Assembly: GCF_026341775.1 (NCBI RefSeq)
Contig: NZ_JAPEOB010000002.1
Span: 868,001-932,000 of the forward strand
DNA: 64,000 bases
Direction of reading: 5' to 3'
From: Streptomyces sp. NBC_00654
GTDB taxonomy: Bacteria > Actinomycetota > Actinomycetes > Streptomycetales > Streptomycetaceae
Part shown: positions 17,528-25,694 of the stretch, piece after piece
Layout: the number at the start of each line of letters is the position of its first letter
Position numbering within the stretch: position 1 is the first letter of the stretch
Program-made: the position numbers and the translations under genes
Notes under the pieces: model-generated
What the model saw: only the letters and a program-made list of their open reading frames with translations
Databases searched by the model: none
Told to the model about the DNA's origin: nothing

Positions 17528-18397
17528 ATGAACTGGTTCGAACGGTGCGTACCGGACACCGAGACGTTCCTGCGTACCCACTGGCGTACGGCCCCGGTGG
17601 TCCTCCGGCCCGCCGAACCGCCGCTTGAGCTGCTGACCGGCGCGGGGCTCGACGCGATCCTGGACGGCGGACTGTTGCGCACCCCGTACGCGGGCCTCTA
17701 CACGGCGGACGGCCAGATCCCCGACGAGCGGTTCTGCCCGCCCCGCCGGGTCACCGGACGTGCCGTGGAGGGCTATGTCGACGGACAGGCCGTCCGCGAC
17801 CTCATCCGGGACGAACGCGCCACGTTGCAGCTGCGATACGTCGACCAGTGGCACCCACCCGTACGCGCGCTCGCGGCCGGCATCGGCGAACAGCTCGGGC
17901 GCCTGGTGGAAGCGTTCTACTTCTTCTCCCAGCCCGGCCGCCACGGGCCGGTGCACCGCGACGACGGCGATCTGCTGGCGATCCAGCTCGGCGGCGCCAA
18001 ACGGTGGCACGTGTACGCCGGGCCCGCCGACGCGAACTGGGAGCCGGTCCGGGCGGACGAACCGGGGCCGCTGCTCCTCGACACCGTCGTACACCCCGGC
18101 GAAATCCTTTACGTACCCAGGGGTTTCGCGCACACGGCGGCGGCGGTGGGGGACGCTCCCTCGGCCCATCTCACGGTGGTGATCCGCGAGGCCGGCACCG
18201 ACCATCTGCGCAACGCCCTGCTGTCCCGGATCTCCGGGGGAATCACCCTCCCGGGCCGTCCGCTGGACGACGACGCCCTGCTCGGCGCCGCGGCCTCCCT
18301 GCTCGGACACCTCCGGGAGCAGTTGGCCGACGTGACGCCCGAGGCCCTCGTGGCCCAGGCCCGGCCGCACGCCTTCAGCAGCCGCCCGACCGCCTGA
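17528..18397 (+). CDS. JmjC/cupin-domain oxygenase, first of two paralogs
   Basis: 289 residues of the cupin_4/JmjC (ROXA/NO66-like) family of Fe(II)/2-oxoglutarate protein hydroxylases. The N-terminal signature is 'FLRTHWRTAPVVLRP'. The metal triad is visible as His143-x-Asp145 in 'GPVHRDDGDLLA' and distal His202 in 'PRGFAHTAAAV'. 'GGAKRWHVY' supplies a basic residue near the cosubstrate. A C-terminal helical/winged-helix-like region follows (about 230-289). All catalytic residues are present. The preceding ribosome site is GAGAGGCGG. Position directly behind the peptide gene suggests the peptide as substrate; this is inference. Confidence 0.85.
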   Translation: MNWFERCVPDTETFLRTHWRTAPVVLRPAEPPLELLTGAGLDAILDGGLLRTPYAGLYTADGQIPDERFCPPRRVTGRAVEGYVDGQAVRDLIRDERATLQLRYVDQWHPPVRALAAGIGEQLGRLVEAFYFFSQPGRHGPVHRDDGDLLAIQLGGAKRWHVYAGPADANWEPVRADEPGPLLLDTVVHPGEILYVPRGFAHTAAAVGDAPSAHLTVVIREAGTDHLRNALLSRISGGITLPGRPLDDDALLGAAASLLGHLREQLADVTPEALVAQARPHAFSSRPTA

Positions 18398-18482
18398 CAC
18401 CGTCCCGGCGGCACCATCCGCCGCCCCCCGCACCGCTGGTGCCATCGCGCGCCACCGCGGCGTGAAAGGAAGAGCAACGACC

Positions 18483-19406
18483 ATGGACTGGCTGACCCGG
18501 TGCGTACCGGAACCCGAGACGTTCTTCGCCGGCCACTGGCGGAAGGAGCCCGTCGTACTGCGCCCCGACAGCCCTCCCGTGGATGTGCTGACGGTCGCCG
18601 AGGTGGACCGTCTCCTGGACGCCGGGACCCTGGCGACCCCCTACGTCCAACTCGTCCACGAGGAGAGCGTGGTGGCGCCGGAGCGCTTCTGCCTTCCACG
18701 CGTGGTTCTCGGCGAGATCGTCGAGCGGTACGTGGACGCCGGGTCGGTCCGCCGGATCGTCGCGGAGGAGCGGGCCACCCTGCTCCTCCGCTACGTCGAC
18801 CAGTGGCACGCGGGTGTACGCGATCTCACGGACGGGCTCGCCGAGCGGTTCGCACGGCAGGTCGAGGCGTTCTACTTCCTCACCCCGCCCGGCACACAGG
18901 GCCGCCCCGTGCACCGCGACGACGCCGACATCCTCGCCGTCCAGATCCACGGCGCGAAGCGCTGGCGGGTGTACGGCGGACCGGCGGACGGGGAATGGCA
19001 GCCCGAACGGGCGGCGGGCGACCTGGGCGCCCCGCTCCTGGAAACGGTACTCGGGGAGGGCGAAGTCCTGTATGTGCCACGGGCGTTCGCGCACTCCGCC
19101 GTGGCAGTGGGCGACACCCCGTCGGCGCACCTGTCACTGACCGTACGGGAGGCCGGCACCGCCCAGCTCTACGCGCTGGCACGGGCCCTGCTGCTGACCG
19201 GTGACGAGATCGCGCCGCGCCCCAACGACGACGCCTCCCTGCACACGGCCGCGTCCGGCCTCCTCGCGCACTTCCGGGCCACACTCGCCGAACTCACCCC
19301 CGGGGAACTGGTGGAGCTCGCGCGGGAAACCATGCGCACGGAGCGCCCTTCGCCCGGACGCCCGCTGAGCGACCTGATCGGTACGGGGCCGACGCGCGGC
19401 GCCTGA
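18483..19406 (+). CDS. JmjC/cupin-domain oxygenase, second paralog
   Basis: 307 residues, clearly paralogous to the preceding gene over its whole length (shared 'RCVP-ETF--HWR--PVVLRP', 'ERATL-LRYVDQWH', 'VHRDD-D-LA-Q--GAKRW'). Metal ligands His144, Asp146 and His204 ('RAFAHSAVAV') are intact. The start is ATG 18483, with GAAAGGAAGAG about 8 bases upstream; a frame-open codon at 18462 lies ahead of that site. The gap to the first paralog is 85 bases, so it is likely cotranscribed. Two diverged copies kept side by side suggest two different target residues or sequential steps rather than redundancy. Confidence 0.85.
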   Translation: MDWLTRCVPEPETFFAGHWRKEPVVLRPDSPPVDVLTVAEVDRLLDAGTLATPYVQLVHEESVVAPERFCLPRVVLGEIVERYVDAGSVRRIVAEERATLLLRYVDQWHAGVRDLTDGLAERFARQVEAFYFLTPPGTQGRPVHRDDADILAVQIHGAKRWRVYGGPADGEWQPERAAGDLGAPLLETVLGEGEVLYVPRAFAHSAVAVGDTPSAHLSLTVREAGTAQLYALARALLLTGDEIAPRPNDDASLHTAASGLLAHFRATLAELTPGELVELARETMRTERPSPGRPLSDLIGTGPTRGA

Positions 19407-19512
19407 CCTGTGGAGAGGAGTGCAGATCCGCCCGCCCCGGCCGCGCAGTTCGGTGACCGCCGGTACGGCCGACGCGAAGGCCGGTGTCGACAGCAGGTCC
19501 ATGTTCTCGCCG

Positions 19513-19525
19513 ATCACTCAGTGAT
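19513..19525. promoter_or_regulatory. Short palindrome ATCACT-C-AGTGAT
   Basis: A perfect 6+1+6 palindrome between the second JmjC gene and the DUF1707 gene. It lies over a minus-strand GTG that opens a short frame (see findings) and about 120 bases before the DUF1707 start. Possible operator. Confidence 0.35.
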
Positions 19526-19633
19526 GAGAGCTGATGCCCAACGGGGGTACTGGTGCCGGGCGACCCGGCCACGCGGCAGCGGCGGTGACGCGGTGACGGT
19601 GCGGCCGGCAGGAGCGGGACGGCCCGGGTTGCC

Positions 19634-19639
19634 TATTCT
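19634..19639 (+). promoter_or_regulatory. Probable -10 box for a leaderless DUF1707 gene
   Basis: TATTCT ends 7 bases before the ATG at 19647 and there is no Shine-Dalgarno sequence, the usual arrangement of leaderless actinobacterial genes. No -35 box is obvious. Confidence 0.5.
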
Positions 19640-19646
19640 TGTGGCC

Positions 19647-20258
19647 ATGACTGCCCAGCCTCCGGAGCCCTCTCCGCGCCCCGCTCCCTCAGGAGAGCTC
19701 CGCGCCTCTCATGACGACCGCGAAGCGGTGGTGGAGCGGCTGCGCGATGCCGCAGCCGAGGGACGAATAGATCTTGACGAGCTGGATTCACGCCTGGAAC
19801 AGGCGCTGACGTCCAGGACCTACGCGGAGTTGGCCGTGCTGACCGCCGACCTGCCGGGGGCGAGCTCCCCTCAGAGCCTGCCGCCGCTGGTACTCAAGGG
19901 CGGCATGCACGGTGCGTCCCGGGGCCCCGGGTGCTGGGATGTTCCTGGGCACGTGGTCGCCCGCGGAGGCATGGGCGGCGTCAAGCTCGACTTCACCCGG
20001 ACGCGGTGCCGCCTCACCGAGGTCGCGGTGGAGGCGCATGGGGAGATGGCCGGAGTCACCATCGTCATTCCCGACTCCTGGGCCGTCGACACCACCGGCA
20101 TGGATCCCGGCATCGGCGGTCTGAAGGACAGGACCACTCCCGACCGGCTCCCCGGGACTCCGCTGATCCGGCTCACCGGGTCCGGCGGCATGGCGGGAGT
20201 CGTCATCCGCCACCCCGGCCGCTGGGAACGGCGCAAGCTGCGCGGCAACCCGGTCTGA
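19647..20258 (+). CDS. DUF1707 (SHOCT-like) domain protein
   Basis: 203 residues. The N-terminal DUF1707 module (about 18-70) has 'LRASHDDREAVVERLRDAAA' and 'GRIDLDELDSRLEQALTSRT'. This short helical domain is common in actinobacterial cell-envelope and regulatory proteins. The rest is beta-rich with two internal 'GGM-GV' repeats ('RGGMGGVKLDF', 'GSGGMAGVVIRHP'), like the cell-wall-active-antibiotics-response domain of LiaF-type proteins. No TM segment. An upstream-extended frame exists, but ATG 19647 with its -10 box fits best. Confidence 0.82.
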   Translation: MTAQPPEPSPRPAPSGELRASHDDREAVVERLRDAAAEGRIDLDELDSRLEQALTSRTYAELAVLTADLPGASSPQSLPPLVLKGGMHGASRGPGCWDVPGHVVARGGMGGVKLDFTRTRCRLTEVAVEAHGEMAGVTIVIPDSWAVDTTGMDPGIGGLKDRTTPDRLPGTPLIRLTGSGGMAGVVIRHPGRWERRKLRGNPV

Positions 20259-20288
20259 CGGATCACCCCGCGAGGCCCTGCCCTGAGG

Positions 20289-20409
20289 GCTGTCCCGTAA
20301 TCCCTGGCGGGCGCACGACGTCAGCTACGGCACCTCGCCGCGTTGTCGGAACGCCCGCATACATCCAGCATGCGGGCGTTCCTCCGCCTTGGGCGCACGT
20401 CGACATCAG
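20289..20409 (+). repeat. Dispersed palindromic repeat, member A
   Basis: The core is CTCGCCGCGTTGTC (20334-20347), a perfect 11-bp stem AACGCCCGCAT/ATGCGGGCGTT (20350-20360 and 20370-20380) with loop ACATCCAGC, then TCCTCCGCC. The outer flanks carry a related direct repeat, GGGCGCACGACGTCAG at 20309 and GGGCGCACGTCGACATCAG at 20391. The same core with a different stem recurs at 50.1 kb. No gene is evident from 20259 to 20577, and this element fills much of that gap. Confidence 0.75.
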
Positions 20410-20577
20410 TTCGATCCGGTGGTCCACCGTCGCCCATTTCCGGGCCTTCAGGATGAGCCTCGACGAAATGCTCGCCGGCCGGCTCTTCGTCACCTGACCC
20501 CACCCGCCGCGCGTGCTCGACGCGGACGTGTCCGCCGACGCCCCTGCGGGGTGAGCGCCGGACGGGCGGCGGCTGCC

Positions 20578-21057
20578 TCAGGTCCGGGCCGTGGGCTGGA
20601 ACCAGGTGGGTCCGTCCGCGATGGCCTGCTTGATCCGGAAGAGATGGAACTCGGAGAGCGGGGGAAGCGCGTCGGCCGCGAACCAGCCCACCTCCAGCGA
20701 CTCCTCGTCATTGACCTTGGCCTCGCCGCCCGTCGCCCGGCAGCGGAAGGTGATGTCGAGGAACTGGCACCGGTCGCCGTTGGCGTACTGCACCGGCTTC
20801 AGCGCCTTGGTGAGCACCACGCGCTCGGCCACACAGCGCACGGCGGTCTCCTCGAACACCTCGCGCTCGGCGGTCTCCGCGGGCTCCTCGCCCGGTTCGC
20901 AGATTCCGGCGACGAGCGCCCACTTGCCCGTGTCCGCGCGCCGCCCCAGCAGCAGCCTGCCCTCGTCGTCGAAGACCACCGCGGTGACCCCCGGCAGCAG
21001 AAGGAGCTGATGGCCGGAGGTGGCGCGGATGTCACGGATGAAGTCGGGGGTACCCAT
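20578..21057 (-). CDS. NUDIX hydrolase
   Basis: 159 residues. The NUDIX box spans residues 51-73 (G51, E57, R65-E66-V67, E69-E70), conserved except that the usual box glycine near the end is Ala72. The enzyme should cleave a nucleoside diphosphate linked to X; the 'FLDITFRCRATGGEAKVNDE' segment resembles the streptomycete ADP-ribose/NADH-type subgroup, but substrate is not determinable. Next to lnt, 9 bases beyond its stop, so likely cotranscribed. Confidence 0.9.
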   Translation of the reverse strand: MGTPDFIRDIRATSGHQLLLLPGVTAVVFDDEGRLLLGRRADTGKWALVAGICEPGEEPAETAEREVFEETAVRCVAERVVLTKALKPVQYANGDRCQFLDITFRCRATGGEAKVNDEESLEVGWFAADALPPLSEFHLFRIKQAIADGPTWFQPTART

Positions 21058-21066
21058 GCGGCGAGC

Positions 21067-22704
21067 CTACGCGGCCGTTCCCGGGCCCTGCGCCCGTGTG
21101 CTCCCGCGTGTTCCCCGCCGGGTACGCACCGCGCGGACGGTCACCCAGCCGAGGCCGGTCACGGCGAGCAGGGCGATGATGCCCTCGGGCAGCGGTCCCA
21201 TCCGGGTCGCGGGTGTCAGCGAGGACCGCAGCGGCACCTCGTCGACGAGAGCGTCCGGCGTGAACATCTCGGTCCGCTCGACGATCGTCCCGTCCGGCCT
21301 GATCACCGCGCTGACCCCGCTGGTCACCGGGACGACCACGGAGCGCCCGTGCTCGACGGCGCGTACCTGGGACATCGCCAGCTGCTGGTAGGTCATCTCG
21401 CTGCGGCCGAACGTCGCGTTGTTGCTCGGTACGGCGATCAGCTGCCCGCCGTGCTTCACCGTGTCGCGTACGGCGTCGTCGAACGCAGCCTCGTAGCAGG
21501 TGACCAGGCCGACCTTCGTACCGGCCAGGTCGAAGACCCCGACCTTCTTCCCCGGTCCGAAGTCCCGCTGGACCCGGTCGACGTCCTTGCTGAAGATGCG
21601 GACGAAGGACCGCATCGGCATGTACTCGCCGAACGGCTGGATGTGCCGCTTGTCGTAGGTGTCGATGGGGCCCTTGTCCGGCTCCCACTCGATGAGGGTG
21701 TTGCGGAGGTTGCCCGATGCCGATTCGGGCTCGACGACCGCGCCGATGACCGTGGGGACGCCGATCGCCTTCACCGCGTCGTCGATCACCGTCCGGGCGT
21801 CGGCGTTGCGGTAGGGGTCGAGGTCGGAGGAGTTCTCCGGCCAGAGCACGAAGTCGGGCCGGGGCACCTTGCCCGCCTTCACATCGCGGGCGAGCTGCTC
21901 CGTGCGCTTGGCGTGGTTGTCCAGGACCGCGCGGCGCTGGGAGTTGAAGTCGAGGCCGAGGCGCGGCACATTGCCCTGGATCGCCGCGACGGTGGCCGTC
22001 CCGTCCTCCGCCGAGTCGTCGACCAGTGGCAGTGCGGCGAGCGCGGCGGCCACGGGCACCAGCACGGTCGCCGCCGCTGCCACGACCGCGGCGCGGGGAA
22101 CCGTTCCGGTGGTGCGGTGGATACGGAACCGGCGTACCGCTTCGAAGATCCCGAAGCCGCACAGCACCACCGCGAAGGAGAGCAGCGGGGTGCCGCCCAG
22201 CGCGGCGAGCGGCAGGAACAGGCTGTCCGCCTGTCCGAAGGCGATCTTGCCCCAGGGGAATCCGCCGAAGGGCACCCGGGCCCGGACCGCCTCGTCCAGC
22301 GTCCAGACCGCGGCGGCCCAGACGGGCCAGTACGCGAGCCGGGACACCGCGGCGATCCCGACGCAGCCCACCGCGATGAACAGCGCCTCGGCGGCTGCGA
22401 GCGCCAGCCACGGAACCGGGCCGACCTCCTCACCCGTCCAGTGCAGCAAGGGGAGCATGAAGCCGAGCCCCGCGAGGAGTCCGAGGCCCAGGCCCGCGCG
22501 CGGCCCGCGTCCGTGCAGCACCCAGCCGAGCAGCGCGAAACCGGGCAGGACCAGCCACCACAGCGGCCTGGGCGGGAAGCTCGCGTAGAGCAGCAGGCCG
22601 GAGAGTACGGCGGCGGACGGCCTGACGAGCCCCGGCAGCAGCCTGCGGCCGGAGGGCGTGACGGCGGGCGACGGGTCGTCGACGGTGGTGATGGTGGCGC
22701 TCAC
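21067..22704 (-). CDS. lnt: Apolipoprotein N-acyltransferase
   Basis: About 545 residues from GTG 22704. It N-acylates the diacylglyceryl cysteine of lipoproteins at the membrane. Six or more TM helices come first, then a nitrilase-like domain from about residue 237 ('VAAIQGNVPRLGLDFNSQRR'). The catalytic triad is readable as Glu290 ('LWPENSS'), Lys352 ('TYDKRHIQPFGE') and Cys403 ('VTCYEAAF'). The longer frame to 22899 lacks a start signal; GTG 22704 has a TAGACT hexamer shortly upstream on the minus strand, consistent with a leaderless mRNA. Streptomycetes often carry more than one Lnt homolog. Confidence 0.92.
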   Translation of the reverse strand: MSATITTVDDPSPAVTPSGRRLLPGLVRPSAAVLSGLLLYASFPPRPLWWLVLPGFALLGWVLHGRGPRAGLGLGLLAGLGFMLPLLHWTGEEVGPVPWLALAAAEALFIAVGCVGIAAVSRLAYWPVWAAAVWTLDEAVRARVPFGGFPWGKIAFGQADSLFLPLAALGGTPLLSFAVVLCGFGIFEAVRRFRIHRTTGTVPRAAVVAAAATVLVPVAAALAALPLVDDSAEDGTATVAAIQGNVPRLGLDFNSQRRAVLDNHAKRTEQLARDVKAGKVPRPDFVLWPENSSDLDPYRNADARTVIDDAVKAIGVPTVIGAVVEPESASGNLRNTLIEWEPDKGPIDTYDKRHIQPFGEYMPMRSFVRIFSKDVDRVQRDFGPGKKVGVFDLAGTKVGLVTCYEAAFDDAVRDTVKHGGQLIAVPSNNATFGRSEMTYQQLAMSQVRAVEHGRSVVVPVTSGVSAVIRPDGTIVERTEMFTPDALVDEVPLRSSLTPATRMGPLPEGIIALLAVTGLGWVTVRAVRTRRGTRGSTRAQGPGTAA

Positions 22705-22997
22705 CCGGCGGAGTCTACGGTGGGCGCCTGTGCGGGGCGGCGCGGGCCGGTTCCGCGCCGCCCCGCACGGCGCGGCACCACGTGATCCGATGGACCGTGA
22801 GAACGCCCGCGCCGCCCGCACCCGCCTGCCGTGAACGGGCCCGCGCGCCCGGCCTGGTACGACGCCTCCTGCCACAACGTTTCTGCGCCATTCCTTCACA
22901 TCTGTGGCCTCCGGCCGTTACGGTGTGCGCCAGTCCCCCGCGGACCGGCCGGTCCGGCCGTCGTGGGCGGGACGGTCACAGGTCGGGGGTCGACAGG

Positions 22998-24062
22998 ATG
23001 ACTGCACCGGCGGGCCGGGTCCGCACCCGGGAACGCGGCAGTGCCTCCGACGCGGCGGGAGCCGTGATCCTGGCCGCCTGCGCGGTCTGGTCGCTGGTCA
23101 GCGCCGCGGGGCGGGACACCCGGCCGGAAGGCGTTCTCCTCGCGCTGCTGGCCGTCGCCGCGGGCTTCACCTGCGGCCGGATCGGCGGAACCCTGCTGCC
23201 GGTCGCGGCGGCCACCGCGGTCGCCGTCGCCGCACTGGTCATGGCCCTCGTGTCGCGCCACGGCATGCCGGGCGCCACGGCGGCGGCGGACATCACCCCC
23301 GGTCACACCGGGGCGGCCGCCGCCCTGCTGGTGCTGGCGGCGGGCGCCGCCTGCTGCGCGGCAGCGGCGGCGGGGCGGGCCTCGCCGCGGGCCGCCCTGC
23401 GGCTGCTGGCCCTCGGCTCCGCCTGTGCCGCTCTGACGCTCGGTTCGGCCGTCGGATTCGCCGCGGCCGTGGGGGTGCTGCTCTGCTCGCTGGCCGCGGT
23501 CCGGACGCGGCACCGGCTGGCGGGCATGGCGGGGCTCGCCCTGATCGCCGGGCTGATGGCCGGGGTCTCCTGGGCGGTGGCCGAGGACGCCCTGCCGCGG
23601 GGTCTCGCGGTCTCCCTGGAGGGTCAGCTCACCCGGAACCGGGTGCTGCTCTGGCGCGACGCGGCGGAGCTGGCGCGGGAGCATCCGCTGCTGGGAGTGG
23701 GGCCCGACCGGTTCGGTGAACTGAGCTCCACCGCGCAGGAGACGCTGGGCTCCGACGGGAAGCCGCACTCCGCCCCCCTGCAGCAGGCCGCCGAGCAGGG
23801 CGTGGTGGGTGTCGGGCTGCTGGCGGCCGCGTTCGGCTGGCTGCTGTACGTCCTGTGGCGTTCGCCCCGTACGACGGCGGTGGTCCTGACGGCGGGCGCC
23901 GCGTTGACCGCGCTGGCGGCCCTGGCCGTCGTCGGCAACGCACTGAGCTTCACCCCGGTGACGGCGGGGGCCGGCCTGCTCGCCGGTCTCGCCTCGGCGC
24001 GGTACCCGGTGGGCGGGAGCGCGGAGGGGCAGCAGCCGGCGGGCGGTGCGCCACCGGCCTGA
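22998..24062 (+). CDS. O-antigen ligase/polymerase-like membrane protein
   Basis: 354 residues, almost wholly hydrophobic, about 9-10 TM helices. The Wzy_C-type signature is a large loop 'RNRVLLWRDAAELAREHPLL' followed by 'GVGPDRFGE' and 'KPHSAPLQQAAEQGVVGV', which carries the Arg and His/Glu residues typical of O-antigen ligases. In Gram-positive bacteria such proteins probably polymerise or attach surface polysaccharide or glycolipid units. Start ATG 22998 has a weak site (GACAGG). It is divergent from lnt and convergent with the PH-like gene. Confidence 0.75.
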   Translation: MTAPAGRVRTRERGSASDAAGAVILAACAVWSLVSAAGRDTRPEGVLLALLAVAAGFTCGRIGGTLLPVAAATAVAVAALVMALVSRHGMPGATAAADITPGHTGAAAALLVLAAGAACCAAAAAGRASPRAALRLLALGSACAALTLGSAVGFAAAVGVLLCSLAAVRTRHRLAGMAGLALIAGLMAGVSWAVAEDALPRGLAVSLEGQLTRNRVLLWRDAAELAREHPLLGVGPDRFGELSSTAQETLGSDGKPHSAPLQQAAEQGVVGVGLLAAAFGWLLYVLWRSPRTTAVVLTAGAALTALAALAVVGNALSFTPVTAGAGLLAGLASARYPVGGSAEGQQPAGGAPPA

Positions 24063-24128
24063 GCGGCGACGACGAACAAGGACGGACGGGGCCGGGGCGG
24101 ATCGGGCCGGGGGCGGATCCGTCCCTTC

Positions 24129-24148
24129 GGGTCGGGTCGGGTCGGGTC
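24129..24148 (+). repeat. Four tandem GGGTC pentamers
   Basis: A short low-complexity run within the G-rich spacer between the convergent O-antigen-ligase-like and PH-like genes. Confidence 0.8.
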
Positions 24149-24215
24149 GGGGCGGGGCAGAACGCGGACCGTATCGGCGCCGGGTCGGGGGCGGCATCGG
24201 GTGGCGCCCGGGAGG

Positions 24216-24779
24216 TCAGGCTCCGGCGCGCGTTCCCGTGCCCTGGAGATGCAGACGGTCCCGGATGAACCGGACGGCCGCCTCCGCGTCGTCCACCGTG
24301 ACGGTGAAGGTCCGGCCGTCGCCGAGTCTGAGCACCAGGCCCTCGCCCTTGCGCACCACCACGGCGGTGCCCTGCTCGGGCCGCCAGCGGTAGCCCCAGC
24401 CGCCCCACTGGCGTGGGGTGACCGTGGGCGCGAACTCCGCGCCGACCACATGGGTGAGCAGGATCCGGCGGCGCGGCAGACCCGCGTGGCCGCAGCGCAC
24501 CTCCAGCGCGTCCCCGTCGACCTTGACGGCCACATGGACGAAGGCGAGCGTTCCGAACAGCATGAGCAGCCCCGCGGCGACGCAGCCGATCACGGACATC
24601 AGCAGCGGGGCGATGCCGGAGGTCCAGGTGGAGACCACGGCCAGCTGGATGCCCAGGGCCATGCATCCCGCGCCCACGGCGGCGAGCAGCCACTGCACAC
24701 GATTGGTGGCCCGGCCGGTCCATACGCTGGACGGTGCCTGGCTGGAGCCGTGACCCGCACTGTCGCCGTGGTGCGTCAT
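24216..24779 (-). CDS. PH-domain-like membrane protein
   Basis: 187 residues: a polar N-terminus, two TM helices (about 35-57 and 65-85), then a PH-like beta domain with 'VAVKVDGDALEVRCGHAGLP' and the conserved 'RQWGGWGYRWRPEQGTAVVV' tryptophan cluster, ending in a helix 'AVRFIRDRL'. This matches a family of small streptomycete membrane proteins. ATG 24779 is chosen; GTG 24797 is an equal alternative. Confidence 0.7.
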   Translation of the reverse strand: MTHHGDSAGHGSSQAPSSVWTGRATNRVQWLLAAVGAGCMALGIQLAVVSTWTSGIAPLLMSVIGCVAAGLLMLFGTLAFVHVAVKVDGDALEVRCGHAGLPRRRILLTHVVGAEFAPTVTPRQWGGWGYRWRPEQGTAVVVRKGEGLVLRLGDGRTFTVTVDDAEAAVRFIRDRLHLQGTGTRAGA

Positions 24780-24850
24780 GTCAAGCAGCGTACTCACGTC
24801 GCGCACCGCCGGGGAGGAGACCGAGACGCCGCGACCGGCGGTCGGAGCGC

Positions 24851-25636
24851 TCAGAACGCGGGGCTGACCGCCTTCAGGAGACGCCCCTCCGCGTAGGCCA
24901 TTGCGGGCTCGGGCAGGGCGGCGGCCCGTCCGCTGAGAATGATGTCGAGCGCTCCGGACGGTCCGTCCGACGGCGCGGGCACGGCACCGATCCGGCGCAG
25001 CGCCTGGGCGGCGACAGCGCCCGCGGAACCGTGCAGGGCGAGCGGCGGCCGGCCCGGCCGTCGCACCGCGGCCCGGATGCGTTCGGCGACCAGCTCGTAG
25101 TGGGTGCAGCCCAGGACGACGGCCTTCACATCGGGCGGGGTGAGGGCGGCGGCCGCGGCGACGGCACGGTCGATGGCCGCCTCGTCGGCGTTCTGCACGG
25201 CGTCGGCCAGACCGGGGCACGGGACCTCGGTGACCGCCACGGAGTCGGCGAACCGCTGGATCAGCCCCCGCTGGTACGGGCTGCCGGTGGTCGCCGGGGT
25301 CGCCCAGATCGCGACGGGTCCGCCGCCCGCGGCGGCGGGCTTGATGGCGGGGACCGTGCCGATGACGGGCAGTGCGGGTTCCAGCTCGGCGCGGAGGGCC
25401 GGCAGGGCATGGACGGATGCGGTGTTGCAGGCGACGATCAGCGCGTCCGGACGGTGCGCGGCGGCGGCGCGGGCCACGGCCAGCGCGTGGGCGGTCACAT
25501 CCTGCGGCGTACGGGGCCCCCAGGGCATCCCGTCCGGGTCGGAGGAGAGTACGAGATCCACGTCGGGCCGCAGGCGGCGTACCGCGGCGGCCGCCGGGAG
25601 CAGGCCGATTCCGGAGTCCATGAGCGCGATCTTCAC
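24851..25636 (-). CDS. murI: Glutamate racemase-like protein
   Basis: 261 residues of the Asp/Glu racemase fold. Both catalytic cysteines are present, Cys70 in 'IVACNTASVH' and Cys177 in 'VLGCTHYEL', as is the N-terminal Asp7-Ser8 ('LMDSGIGLLP'). MurI makes D-glutamate for peptidoglycan. 'MDSGIG-LL' departs slightly from the usual FDSGVGGL, so this may be a second, specialised racemase rather than the housekeeping enzyme. It diverges from the glycosyltransferase gene. Confidence 0.78.
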   Translation of the reverse strand: MKIALMDSGIGLLPAAAAVRRLRPDVDLVLSSDPDGMPWGPRTPQDVTAHALAVARAAAAHRPDALIVACNTASVHALPALRAELEPALPVIGTVPAIKPAAAGGGPVAIWATPATTGSPYQRGLIQRFADSVAVTEVPCPGLADAVQNADEAAIDRAVAAAAALTPPDVKAVVLGCTHYELVAERIRAAVRRPGRPPLALHGSAGAVAAQALRRIGAVPAPSDGPSGALDIILSGRAAALPEPAMAYAEGRLLKAVSPAF

Positions 25637-25694
25637 CCAGTCACCATAGTCGACAGCCCTTGCGGCCCGCCCGAAGTGGGGCAGACTTCGGCGG

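Noticed and set aside
20410..20497. Short plus-strand frame ending 'RMSLDEMLAGRLFVT' as a possible transposase remnant.
   Set aside because: Too short, no transposase motif, and lies in the flank of the repeat element.
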